Shown: positions 24,400-36,090 of the stretch, piece after piece | How the letters are laid out: every line of letters begins with the position of its first letter | Numbering within the stretch: the stretch's first letter is position 1 | Assembly: GCA_018350325.1 (NCBI GenBank) | Contig: JAEVLN010000035.1 | Span: 114,505-178,504, forward strand | Reading direction: 5' to 3' | Source: Globodera rostochiensis | Taxonomy: Eukaryota > Nematoda > Chromadorea > Rhabditida > Heteroderidae | DNA: 64,000 nucleotides | Translations under genes and position numbers: made by a program | Notes under the pieces: generated by a model | Database searches by the model: none | What the model was told of the DNA's origin: nothing | Seen by the model: the letters and a program-made list of their open reading frames with translations, nothing else

Positions 24400-24876
24400 G
24401 CGCGTTCAACAAAAGAATGAGGGACGAAGATCACCCTCCATTTCACAATCACCATCAATTTCCCCGAATCACCCTCACTTAATTCCTCATTCATTCTTCT
24501 CCAAATCTCTAAGGGAGGCCGGCGACCAACCAAAAATAACTCACCCCTTTAAACAAATAAGGCACGTCCAACTTCCCCAAAGTTCCTCTAACCCCGCTCC
24601 CTCTCTCTCTCCCTCTCTAATCACTTCTCCCTCGCCCTACTGGGACGGAATGACCCTGGTAATCCTTCTCCGTCACCTTAGGCCATCCATCGAAAGGTGG
24701 ACGAGCTGTTCAATCACAGTTGCGCAGCCTGGTGCGTGGGTGTTCGGATAGGAGGGTCAAAGGCGAAGCCGCATCCCAACGGGTTGCCCATTCACTCTCA
24801 CACACTTGGATCATGTCTCTATTTCCCCACGTGGGAAATAATATCCTCCGCCGATGAGGATCGGGGACGATCCTAT
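24400..24876. other. Non-coding 3' internal region of the LTR element
   Basis: About 480 bp between gag and the polypurine tract. It is rich in C, CCCTC and TCTC repeats (notably 24590-24640). Overlapping frames are Ser/Pro-rich and lack protease D(T/S)G, reverse-transcriptase YxDD or integrase signatures. The pol region has been lost or was never present. Confidence 0.7.
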
Positions 24877-24889
24877 GGGAAGGGGGAGC
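24877..24889 (+). promoter_or_regulatory. Polypurine tract of the LTR element
   Basis: GGGAAGGGGGAGC lies immediately before the 3' LTR, the expected position and composition for plus-strand priming of reverse transcription. Confidence 0.85.
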
Positions 24890-25319
24890 TGTAAGGAGTT
24901 GGACAATTGCCCCATATAATTATTTCATTATTCTTTCCAGTGGTCACCGGACTTTCCCATTCAATCATTGCACATTTCATTCATCTCATGTCCCCGCCCA
25001 CTTATATGAACATCCAATGCTGCCCCCATATCATTCATCTCTCGGATCTCGACACTCAGCCCTCAAGAGACGCGACACACTGATCCCTCTCCCAACTCCC
25101 GAGAAACTCAGCCCGGAAAGCTCAAGTCGACAGAGCAATTCCATCTTATACATTTCATTGTCGGAGAGACGTCGGAGGAATAAAGCATTTATACCAAATG
25201 TCCAATTCGGGGGGGAGAACCATCAGATCCAGGGCCCGGATCCTTCCCCTGAACATTCCCCAATTCCATCTGAGTTCTGACGGTGCGTCGACTGGGGAGC
25301 ACAGCACGCATCCCTCACT
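24890..25319 (+). repeat. 3' long terminal repeat
   Basis: 430 bp, nearly identical to the 5' LTR. The AATAAA signal lies at 25179-25184. It is followed by TAAA, matching the 4 bp before the 5' LTR. Confidence 0.93.
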
Positions 25320-26875
25320 TAAAGTAAATGTAAAATAAAAATATCTTAGAATGCATATGCACAGAATTAAAATATCTTAAAGCAAAAACTCCGTTATATG
25401 CTAACTTTAAGTCAAATTGACTCTTTTTAAATATATTCCATGTGCAAAGTACCAAGATTCGAGAAAATGATGTTGTAAGATTAATTAATGTATATATTTC
25501 TAATTATTATGACTGATTTGCACATTGAATTTTTTTGTGAATTTATTTTTAAAAAACTTCACAAGAAGAACTTCCGATGAAGTCCGCACAATATGAGACG
25601 TGCATTGAACTTTTAGCCGATTTTTTAAGATAAATTTTCGACGATAACAAACAATAAATCGAAACAATTTGAATCCATCGTAGATCAAAATAAATGCACA
25701 CGGGTAAAAATTAATTTAAAAACTTGATAAACAATATTAAAAATTGAAAAATATATATTGATTTTGGATCGCGTTTAAAAAATCAACCGTTTAACGGCAA
25801 CTCGTACGATGTTGTTGCACTACTACGTGCTTATGTGCTTATGCCCGTAAGTTTTAAAATTAAAACAAATTAATCTATAATCCATGAAGGTAAAATAAGT
25901 TGAATTTTAAATTTTGTTACTCCATATTGAAAAATTATAAAATTAATATCAGATAACAAAATGCAAAAATGAAAACAATAAAATTTATTGAGTTCAAAAA
26001 CAATAATAATACTTAATTTTTACAAAAAATATCCGGGAAGTCGTTCTTTGACTAATAAAATGTTACGACAATAATTATTTAAATTGAAAGGAGCCGGGGA
26101 AATTTTTTCAGGTACAAAACAGCTAAATCAAATATTATCTTCTTTTATTAAATTTTCAATCAGATAAATTATTTTAAAAGAAAGCAATAAAACTTATAGT
26201 AACCTAAAAAAGCTTCTACAGAAATTTAGATATTTTAAATTTTCTATTCTATTAACTACTTTGTTAAATTTATTTGGCATATTTACAAAATTTTACTTCT
26301 TAACACAAATTTAACAATCACAGAAAAAAAGATATATTAGAAATTATAAAAAAATCGCAACTTAAAATCGTTCTTTTACTTAATTATTTTTTAAAATAAT
26401 AATAAACTTTTTGATCATTAAATAATATTTTGTAAATCAGGTGATTAAAAAATTGCTAAACTAAAAACCAGCAAAAAAAGTAAAATTAAAATACTCAGTT
26501 AGAGCATTTGCATTTAAAATCCCTATGCTAAAAAAATGAAAAACCCTCCATACATTGCTATAAAAAATTATAATTAAGTTATTTTGTACCGTCGAAAATT
26601 GTTGAGAACCGGCATAAAGCCAACAAGTTTTTTAAATTGGATAATATTAAAACAATGCTTTTCGATTAAGGATACAAAAAAAAATAAATTTTTTGCGAAG
26701 TTCATATTATTTATGATAGCATCACTCATCCCCGCGTTTAAACGATAAATAGTTAAACACTAATGATGAATATTAATTTTTTGAATAATAGAAGAAACAA
26801 TACGGAAAAACCTATTAACAAAAATATAATCAACTTATTATACAATAAGCAATGTTTAAGCTTCCAAAAAGCATA

Positions 26876-27300
26876 AACTGGGCTTGATCAGTCTCAAAGC
26901 CCCCGAGATAGGAGCCCTCAAAAGCGGGCAACGGCCTCCCGGGCCGCAGCTAATCTTCGAGGTTCTGCTCGCCTCGAAATTTGGCAAACCAACGCTGCGT
27001 TGTCCAAAGATTCACAACATCATCGCCTAACGACGCACACACATTTCGGGTCGCCTCGCTCGCTCCATGGCCCAATCGAAATTCGTGGAACAAGAGGGAT
27101 CGGATTTGGGATTTGGAATGTTCCATTGAAAATTTTTTTCAAAAATCAATTTGAGGGGAAAAGGACGGAAAATGGCTCTTAACGAATGCAGCAGAGTCTG
27201 CTCTTTCATATAGGCCAGAAATCGATCGGCTGCCCTTTGAGGCTGGCGGTGCAAAAAATGACTATTTGCATTTGGCGACCACTTTCCGATCACCCCAATA
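26876..27300. other. GC-rich island with overlapping open frames
   Basis: A stretch of about 425 bp with many CpGs. A plus-strand frame is open for about 100 codons from 26876 to the TAA at 27180 (RSPQKRATASRAAANLRG, HHRLTTHTHFGSPRSL). A minus-strand frame of 88 codons overlaps it (27027-27293). Neither matches a family I know. It may be a promoter-type CpG-rich region, an exon or a TE remnant. Confidence 0.3.
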
Positions 27301-30050
27301 ATAAAAATTTTTATCTTTATTAAATATAAAAAGCAGAAGTTGACTGGATTTTTGAAATGATTTTTTAAATATTAAAAAAAGCTAATATTGCGACAAATGA
27401 ACCGAATTGCAGTAATTTATTTTAGTAAATTTTACAAATTTACTCTTATGAATTTACAATTACCAACTAATTTATAATTTCAAAAATTGATCGAACTAAT
27501 AAAAATAAATAATATCTTAATTTAAAAATTCTTTACCAAAGAAGGCATTGCAAAAAAATTTACGGCTTTAATTTGAGCACAAAATCCGACGATCTGTTCA
27601 AAGCATTACGGAAAACTTTCAACACTTCTCCTCATCAGTTCTAAAACATTGCTAATTGTTAAATTTTGAATTTGTAAATGAAATGTACCATTTAAATGTA
27701 AACAAAATTTCTTAGGTTAAATATGTTTGATTTTAAATTATAGAATTAGTCCAAATATAAATGTACCTTGTTAAAATAAGTTAAATTAAAATCGAAGGCA
27801 TGGCTAGCTAAAATGAGAACTAAATTTTAAGTTGGTCAAAATTTGTTTATGAATTAGTTGTTTTTTAATTAGTGCAAATTATTTCTAAATCGAAATCGGT
27901 TTTGAAATTTTTAAAATTACTGCTGAAACAAGCAGAAAAGGTTTTATTTTTTTACCCCCGAGTTTTTCTGGGATTTTTTTATTTCTAAATTTTTTTGGTT
28001 TTAAATCTTTTTTTAGAGTTTTGAAAAAACTGAAAAATTAGAATAATAAAAAACTAATAAAAAATTCCTAAGAATCTGAAGCACCAAGATCTAAAGCTTT
28101 TTTTAATATTTGTCAACTGCTAGTTTTTCTTTTGTTCTAAAAAATTACTTTTTCCCGTACCTTGATGCTATAAGAAACAATGAATATCCAAACATTGCTA
28201 GCAAATATAGCGAAGTAAAAATGAATAATGACATGTTATGCTCGTCCCGATATATAATGAAAATGTAAAATGATTTTATTAAATGAACAATCAAATTATG
28301 TCTAAACAATTTTAATAAAAGCAATTGAAAAATTATCCAGTTTGACTAAAAATTAAATTACGCAAGTATTCTCGTTCATTTGAACCAATATACAATATAC
28401 AGAATTGATGTCAATAAAGTAAATAAATCTTTGCATTATTGTTTCAAAAAAATATATTTGTGTTTAGCGAAAATATTAAGTCTTATGAGCTGCTTGAAAA
28501 AGTTTGAATATGCTATCCTTTTATGTGAACAACGTCAGTTTAAGCAAAAAATTTAAATCGTTTAAATATTTTTAAAATTAATATGATTTGTTAAAAATGC
28601 TTAATTTAAAACATTGCAGCATAACGTCATTGATGTGCAGTTGACCTTGAGATCTGAAGCTAAACAGATTTAATTCAATTATATTTAAGCATTTAATAAT
28701 TATCAAAATAAACATCAACTGGATAATTTAATTTCGATCATAAATAAAAAGCTGCTATTAATATTAAGGCATTCACAGAATTAATAAATCAACGAATTTA
28801 AAAGCAGGGTTTTACAATACATTATTTTAATAGCAGTAAAAATTATATTACTAAAGTTAGTTGTGGTTCCGTTCAATCTGAACACGCAAATAGATAGTGA
28901 AGAAATAAAATTAAACAAATATTGGAACAAATTGTTCAATGTTAAATAATGTTTTTTCATGCCTAAGGTGAATAAGAGTGGCTTCCAACGTTTCAAAGCT
29001 AAAAGAAAGGCGCAACAAATAAAATGTAGCAAAAAAGCTAATTATTTTAGGTTTCAATTAATAATAAATAAATGGAAAAAAACGGTTAAAAAAAAATTCA
29101 ACACCTAACAAAATAAAAATAAATTTCAGACCTTGGTCCATTAAGTTATTTCCTAGATTATTTTAAATAAAATTTAATGGGTAAATAACAATGCCAAATC
29201 ACCCCAATTACAAAGATGTGTGAAAGTAAATAACGAACAAAATCTTTAGATTCTGATAATTAAGACAATTATTGAAATTATTTTACTAATCTGTTTAAAA
29301 AATAAATAATATTTATTTTCACGTGCGATAAAGTGTTTATATTAAAATAAATTTTTTTATTAACCAATATTAAAGCACAGTATTGCCGACACTAAAAAAG
29401 TAAATAGCAAATTAAAAAGGTTAATGTCTAAATGCAAAAGCGATCTATGATGTAAAATATTAGATTCAGTTAATTTAGTTTACTTTTAAAACTTTACTTT
29501 ATATTATTTTATTATTTGTCTTTAGCCTAATTGCCATCTCTTGAAATATCGCAAATATTCACTGTCTAGCTTCGTTTACTGATTCAAACCTATTTTTATA
29601 AGAGAAACATTAAATCGCCGACGATCTATTAAAGTGGTTAAAAAATAGAACTTATATGACATAAAATGTAAATCAGATTGGAAAAAATATTTTAACCAAC
29701 TTCTTAAAGAAGAAAACCCAGCAGAAAAAAATCATCTTTATATAAATATAGTCTTGGTAAAACTTGTGAAGAAAACTGACAAAATCTGGACATTCAACAG
29801 AAATATGAATACTCAAGAAGTATAGATAAAGAATAACGAAATTAAATTGAGATTTAAAGGCACGTCACATTGCAATCATAAAGATTTGGAAGATGGACAA
29901 GTTTTGAGACAATTTGTTATAACACAAACGTCATTAATGTGTTACTGATAATATTTCGTGGCTTAAATATATAATCAAATAATAAAGCGAAAAATAAGTC
30001 GCATCCAAATTATTAAATAAAGCAATTAAACGCGTAAAGAAAAAATAATA
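27300..30050. other. A+T-rich, no feature found
   Basis: No repeat, gene or RNA signal that I can support. Short frames only. Confidence 0.6.
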
Positions 30051-31119
30051 CAATAAATTTTAACTTGCGGACGTAATGATAAAAAACAGGGTTTCGATTA
30101 CACATATCCGACAGTATCACTGGCTTATGAGTCATTAAATGAACGCGAAAAATTTGTGAGCAATTCAACTAATTAAATTTAAAGCTATAAACGAACGGGT
30201 ATATTTTAATTTATTCAAAAGACAAAATTACATCGAACTGCTGCTTCCCATAACTCAATAGTTTATATATTTATTTCAGATAAATAAATATTAAAATTAA
30301 TAATTAATATTACATGATAAGCTAAAATTATTAAATTTAAAAATGACTAAATATGAAATTGTTTGATCTTTCGAAATTCAAATAATTTGGGACCTTAGGT
30401 GTTCGCGGTCTTCAAAACAACTAACGTTGGTAAAGCTGTGGAAGCAAATGTTTTCATAAGAACTGGATGTGTGACTCTTTTTCCTGACAAGTACAGTCCA
30501 ACTCGTACAAGAGAACAATTTAAAACAAGTTTTGAAACGTCACAATGCAAAAATTCTTTAGCCCAAAGCGCCACCCGCGCCGCCTACGCCACGTATTTAA
30601 ACTAAAAAATAATTTATAAGCAAAATAATGACTTAATTATTTTGAAGTCTTTCATTGTAAAATATAACCAATTTTCTCATTCAAAAGTTTTTATTAATTC
30701 TCATAAATATTACAAACTTATTTTTAATAAAATATCTATTTAGACTTGAACGGAATTCTAAAAGGCATTATTTAATGCATGATATAGTCCACAGAGTTTG
30801 ATAAAAAAAGTCATCATAAATTATAAAAATATAATTCGGAAAATATACGCAAAGAAAATTGTTTAATGAAACACAAATGAATTTGAGGAATGGCAAAATG
30901 TTTAAAGGTAAAAGTGAATAAAAATGTAACAAGAAAAAAATGTTATTGACTTCAAAAAAATATTTTATGTTCAAAAAATCAAATTAATAAAAAATTATTT
31001 ACGCTTTGAAAATTATGGCATTATAATGCAAAGTGCAATGGCAACACTGTGTTTCACAAGCTTAAAAAGAGAATATCACCCATTCATAAACACCAGAATT
31101 ACAAAAAATAATCAATTAT

Positions 31120-31245
31120 ATGGAAAAAGAATTCCTGAAACGAGAAGGTAGATTGGCTCCTCTTTGCGTGAGAAAGTTTATTAGTATGGTTTTATGGTTT
31201 GTCAACACTGTTGACCAGCGTGGTTTTATCAAATATTCTTGCTAA
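31120..31245 (+). CDS. Candidate small ORF, 41 codons
   Basis: ATG to TAA in a GC-richer patch: MEKEFLKREGRLAPLCVRKF, then a hydrophobic stretch (SMVLWFVNTV), then QRGFIKYSC. It could be a small single-pass membrane peptide or an exon. Its stop codon directly abuts the stop of a minus-strand frame. Confidence 0.2.
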   Translation: MEKEFLKREGRLAPLCVRKFISMVLWFVNTVDQRGFIKYSC

Positions 31246-31337
31246 TTATTTTAACACTAATTTAAATCTGTCTCCGACGAACTCAGTGTTTATCGTATTT
31301 ATCTGATCCTTCTTACGGTTGATCTTTTTGATACATT
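31246..31337 (-). CDS. Candidate terminal exon, minus strand
   Basis: On the minus strand a strong acceptor (TTTTTTTCCTGCTTCAG) precedes 92 nt open to TAA at 31246-31248: KKINRKKDQINTINTEFVGD, then RFKLVLK. It is lysine-rich. It ends tail-to-tail with the plus-strand ORF at 31120-31245. Unknown function. Confidence 0.25.
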
Positions 31338-33599
31338 CTGAAGCAGGAAAAAAATAATTAAAAGACGAAAAAATTTCAGAATATTTGCCCTGAATGTAAT
31401 TTAATGCCAAGTGCATTGATTGCGTTTGATCGAACTTCTTCGCATTGTGTCACTCGTTCATATTTTTTAGATTTATTTAAATTGAGTTTTAAGTGAATAT
31501 TTATATATTTATTAATTTTGATTTTAATTTTATTGTTTGATTTGATCCTTTCCTTTTGTTTTAATATTAATATTTAACACATCTTTTAGCAAACAGTGAT
31601 TATTTTTGTAGTGAATCTTATTGCAAATATTTAACTAAAATGCGCTTGGCTTTTAGTTGGCCACGAGTGTAGAACTTAATACACAAATAAATTTAACGCT
31701 ATAAAGAACGCTATCAAAACTCAAAACAAGATATTTAAACAAATTATAGGCTAATTAAATTTAATAAAAGTTTTACGCTATATCGAAGTTCTTAGTAGAA
31801 ATAATGTTTTAGTTCGTTCTGGGTATTTTTCTTTTTCTGTTTCAAATCATTAGACAAACATTTTATCCTATGCGTTAAATCGTCACATAAGAGTCGCGAT
31901 TGCACTTTCTAAAAAATATAAGAATAAATTTTTAATTTAATATTTGATGACAATAAATTTTCTTTCATGAATTTTACTGGTAATTAAATTATCAAGTGGA
32001 TTAAATCCGGTAAAAATCGCAGCCATGCGTATGTGCAGTTTAATAAATGATTAGGTATGTTAAATGCGTTACAACGCTATCTTTAAATTAAAATAAACAT
32101 TTAATTTTTTTTTAAATATATATCTAAAAGAGTAAATTAGCAAAATATATTCTAAAAGATAAATCTAAGTCTAAAAGTTGAAATAATATGATTAATATAT
32201 AAAAAACTGCCGCAAAAAAAGAGTCGGATAACTGAAAATTATAAAGAAAGACACGCAAGTGAAAATGTTCAGACAAATTGAGAAAACATAGAAAATTATA
32301 ATAATAAAATGAACTAATATAATTAAAGAACAATAGAAATTATTAACATTTTTGCAAAAATACATAATTTTAAAAATTAAATAACATTTAATGATAAATA
32401 AATGTAAATATTATTTCGTATAATAACGACTGCATGCTTGCTATCTAAAAGTTGAAAAATCTTATTTAACAAATAGCCAAATCAAATAATATTTTCAAAA
32501 AATGAAACACAAAATAAATGAGTGATGACAATTATTAGAACTACACGCGGTGCTTGCCGATGATTTTTGGTATTACATATAATTTAAGCTAAAAAAAATA
32601 AGCCCTGCGAGGAAGTTTAATTTACTTCATTCATTTCCACGAAGAGGTAAATACAATTTTGAGAAAAATGACAAATAAAATACATGCACAGCAGTACACC
32701 GAGAAAAGTGAAGATGAGGTCCAACGAGAGAGTCCTTGACAGGCGCTCAATTCAATTAAAAGATAAAGGAATTTCATACGTGATTTAAAAGCCGGAAAAT
32801 TTTATTGCCTGTTAGTTTTTGAACGGTTTTATGAGCCTTTGGATTTTTTGTTGTATATTTTTATTAAACTTTTTTTACCATAAAACACCTTCCATAAATT
32901 TAAACCGATAGATTTTTAAAGCTGTAAAAAAAACTTAAGTTAAACAAAATATACCGGTTCTGTCATTTGCGTTCATTTTTTTATTATAATATTTTTTTTT
33001 AAATTTTTCCATGAAATTCGTTTCATATTTTATTGTTATAAGCTGCAAATGCTTTTTTCCTTTTAGATTATGTTGTTTGAAGAATGGAGATATTTTTGCG
33101 TTTTATTTATTTTTACTCATTTTTCACTTAATACAATATGTTTTTCATTTTTATCATATTTGCCAATTTTATACCGGGATTTTAATGCAAAAATAGATCG
33201 CACAAATATATAATATTCCAAAACTTTGACATAAATCTTACATCTTTTTTCACCCTCAATTATACAGAATAATAGTGTCTTCTTTAGTCTTTTGGCTTAT
33301 CTTTTTTATATATTGGTATTAGGAAAATTTACTTTAGAATTTATATATTGATATTATCTATCATTTATAGATCCGTTGGCTAAAATATAAATTTTAAGAA
33401 AAATATTAGTGTGTAAAATAATTTTATTATTTTAGAGGGTAATTTTGAGTATAACGTTAATCTCTGTTCTTTTGCCTTTAAGTGAATATGTAATGCTTTC
33501 TGACCAAACACATATTCGATGTTTATGTGAGTACTGGAAGATTTGGTAAAAGGACTTTCTGAATTTTCAGAGGAACAATTATTGTATATATGTTAGTTT

Positions 33600-34230
33600 G
33601 ACAAGGAGTTTCGCGTACCAAAAAGGATTTGAGCATTCCGGGAATCGGGAGCCCCGTGAAAGTTGTACATTACTTAACCAACTTTTTGATGCGCATCCAA
33701 AATAACTATAGGCGTGGCGCTCAGATGGACGCCCGCAGTGCAGTGCCCCGATTGCGGGTCAAAATTTCAGTCCCACTTAAAAAACTTTTTTCTTTGGATC
33801 GGGAGCGCTTAGCACCCGCTGGGAGGGCACCCCCCTGATAGGTTCTGAACAACTTTGTAAGTGATCACTTTTTGATCAGGTGAAAACTCTGGCCTGCAGA
33901 ATTCGGCAAAAATTGCTGGGTCGGAACTCCGATTTTCGTTTTTTGTCACTAACTTTTTTGGGTTTGCCCGTAGCGCTTTGTGATCTTTTGCATTATTGTA
34001 GAGCTTCGAAAGCTGCGTCGAAAGTTGTTTAGATTGTTTAGAAATTTTTTGAAATTTTCGAGCTAGGCCCCCTCGAAGGTTTTTCGGTTTTTTGTGCCTA
34101 ACTTTTTTTGGCGTACTTTTCAGGCAAAATACAAAATACTTTCAAGACCCAACTTTTCAAGAGCTATCGATTGGTGTTTATTTTGTCCGAAAATTCCGAA
34201 AAACGCTTTTTCCAGCCAAGTCCATGGTGG
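33600..34230. repeat. GC-richer probable repeat upstream of SINE-like copy 2
   Basis: Base composition changes at about 33610. The stretch has no sustained frame and includes TTCGAAAGCTGCGTCGAAAG and other short repeats. It leads directly into the pol III promoter unit, so it may be the 5' part of a composite element. Confidence 0.4.
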
Positions 34231-34281
34231 TGTAGTGGTGAGTGGTGGGGGTGTGGAGGGGTCGGGTGGGGGTTCGGATCC
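34228..34281 (+). promoter_or_regulatory. tRNA-like pol III internal promoter, SINE-like copy 2
   Basis: A box TGGTGTAGTGG (34228-34238) and B box GGTTCGGATCC (34271-34281), 32 bp apart, with a G-rich body and a T-rich stretch downstream. The shared box sequence and spacing with the 20.5 kb copy make chance unlikely. Confidence 0.6.
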
Positions 34282-34436
34282 GCTTGACTGAAATCATTTT
34301 TTCCGACTTTCTTATGATATTTACGGTAGTGGTAACAATTTCTAAAATTCTTTTAAATTATTTCCGAGTTTTTAAAAATATTTTTGTGGGGCATTTTGAA
34401 ATTTTTTGAAATTTCATTTTTTTGGTCAGAAAAATT

Positions 34437-34800
34437 GGGGAAATAAGTAAAAAAATCATATCTTTTCTTACAGATCAGCTTTTTAAATGATTTTGATCTC
34501 TTAAAATGCAGAAAAATAAGCGCAATTTTTATGCTATATTAGTTTTATGATAGGTTAAAAATGCAAAAAGTTATAGACAATTTTTCGAAAAAAATGAATT
34601 TTTAACAAAAAAATTAATAACAATTTTTCAAAAAGAGATTTTCAAAAACACTTTAATTAGTTAAATAGCTAATTTTTTGCTCTATTAGAAAATATTTTAG
34701 TTCATATTAATCCCTTAACATAGAACAGAGTTATGGTCGAAAAAGTGGTTTTGACTTTTAAGACCAAAGGGGGGACCCTTTTGAGGTGTCATCACATAAT
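34437..34800 (+). repeat. Dispersed repeat, third copy
   Basis: Contains ATGCAGAAAAATAAGC, GTGGTTTTGACTTT and CCAAAGGGGGGACCC in the order expected from the reverse complement of the 59.5-60.3 kb copies. There is no TSD or coding capacity I can see. It is probably a fossil of an unclassified element. Confidence 0.7.
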
Positions 34801-34966
34801 TTAATAATTTTTTTCCATTTTCTTTGCGCATTTATTGTGATGAAAATAATTTTCTAAAAATATTTTAAATATATATAATTTATTAAAAATAATTTGATGA
34901 CAATTCAGTAATTTTTTGAAAAATTTTTTTGTTTGGATGGAAGAATTCACTGATTGTTGGCGAAAT

Positions 34967-35855
34967 AGTGTGCTAAATTGAGAGAAAGTGTGTAGACAGT
35001 TAGAAGAAAAGAGAGTTAACGTGAAATTCTGATGCATCCTTGAGTAGTTTTCAACCATTTAATTATTGTTTTAGAGAATAGGTAAAAGGGGGGGGGGATG
35101 GATTGTGTGAGGGAGGGGGGAGCAGGTTGTTGAAGGGGGTGAGGTTGTACCTGGGGTGATCAGGGAGAAGGTGGGGGTGATGTACTTGGCGCGATTGGGA
35201 TGCACTCCCCGTACCCCGAACCGTTGTACTTGAGAATCGTTGTGTCCATGGTCCCATTTTCGGCCAATTTGTTGTACCTGGTCTTATTTTTCGTCCACTT
35301 TTTTGTTTAACCAGACTCAATCAGTTCAAAAACCGCACTCCCCGCACACCGATCAATTCAGTTTTTGTGGGGGGAGTGGAGGAGTTGCAGCTGGCGAGTG
35401 GGATGGGAGGGGGGGGGGGGTGTAATTGGCGTGATCGGATGTTGTACCTGGCCTGATCGGCGTGTTGTATGAATGCTTGGAGGGTTGTACCTGGCGTGAT
35501 TGGGGGGGGGGGGTTGTGTCGTTGCGACGTAACTTGTCCGGAGTTCTGTATTGCGACGCAACTTGTCCGGGGTTCTGTCGTTGCGACGTAACTTGTCAGG
35601 GGCTATGCCATCTTTTCCGGGGCTATGTCGTTGCGACGCAACTTGTCCGGAGTATTTGAATATTTTTTGAAATTTCATTTTTTTGTTCAGCAAGCCCCGA
35701 ACCGTTGTACCTGGCTCAATCAACGGTTCAAAACTGTCATTCCCGCACCCCGAACCGTTGTACCTGGCAAAATCAACGGTTCAAACGGCATTCCCCGAAC
35801 CCCGAACTAGGTAGCGAAGCTCTACAAGCGCGTCAGCGCTTTACCAGCACATAAA
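34967..35855. repeat. Duplicated module, copy 1
   Basis: The order of blocks is the same as in 36000-37880. First comes a segment with AGTGTGCT(A/T)AATTGAGAGA and ending GAGTAGTTT; then CGTTGCGACG-type repeats; then CCGTTGTACCTGG-type repeats; then a 55-60 bp end starting AACTAGGTAGCGAAGCTC. G-rich linkers (35089-35515) fill the middle of this copy, and many contain GTTGTACCTGG. Confidence 0.75.
35517..35653. repeat. Degenerate relatives of the 30-bp unit
   Basis: About five spaced, diverged units built on GTTGCGACG(T/C)AACTTGTC, separated by GGGGTTCTGT-like linkers. This is the counterpart, in the first copy of the duplicated module, of the expanded array at 36.1-37.6 kb, and probably resembles its ancestor. 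Confidence 0.75.
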
Positions 35856-36090
35856 ATATCCCAAATTTGATCCAAAACGCCTTTTTCCACTGAATTTAAT
35901 ATGCTGAACCTGAAATTGAACTCTCTCCGTTTTTTAATGCAAACACCGAAAAAAAGGATATCAAAATGTGGATAAGAATTGAAAAATATATGCGACTAAA
36001 TAGTGTGCTTAATTGAGAGATAGTGAGTAGAGATATTAGAGGAAAACAGAGATACGCAAAATTCTGCTGTTTTGAGTAGTTTGCAAATTT

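Larger units (their letters stand above)
21949..25319 (+). mobile_element. LTR retrotransposon, gag-only, young insertion
   Basis: A complete LTR-bounded element of about 3.37 kb. Two direct repeats of 430 bp (21949-22378 and 24890-25319) both begin TGTAAGGAGTTGG and differ at one position I could find (A at 22074, C at 25015), so the insertion is recent. A tRNA primer-binding site follows the 5' LTR and a purine tract precedes the 3' LTR. TAAA flanks both sides (21945-21948 and 25320-25323), a likely 4-bp target duplication. Inside is a Ty3/Gypsy-type gag followed by about 480 bp without protease, reverse transcriptase, RNase H or integrase motifs. It is therefore non-autonomous and would depend on a related element's polymerase. 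Its GC content and long open frame contrast with the A+T-rich surroundings. The boundary is uncertain by one base because the last T could belong to the primer site. Confidence 0.93.
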
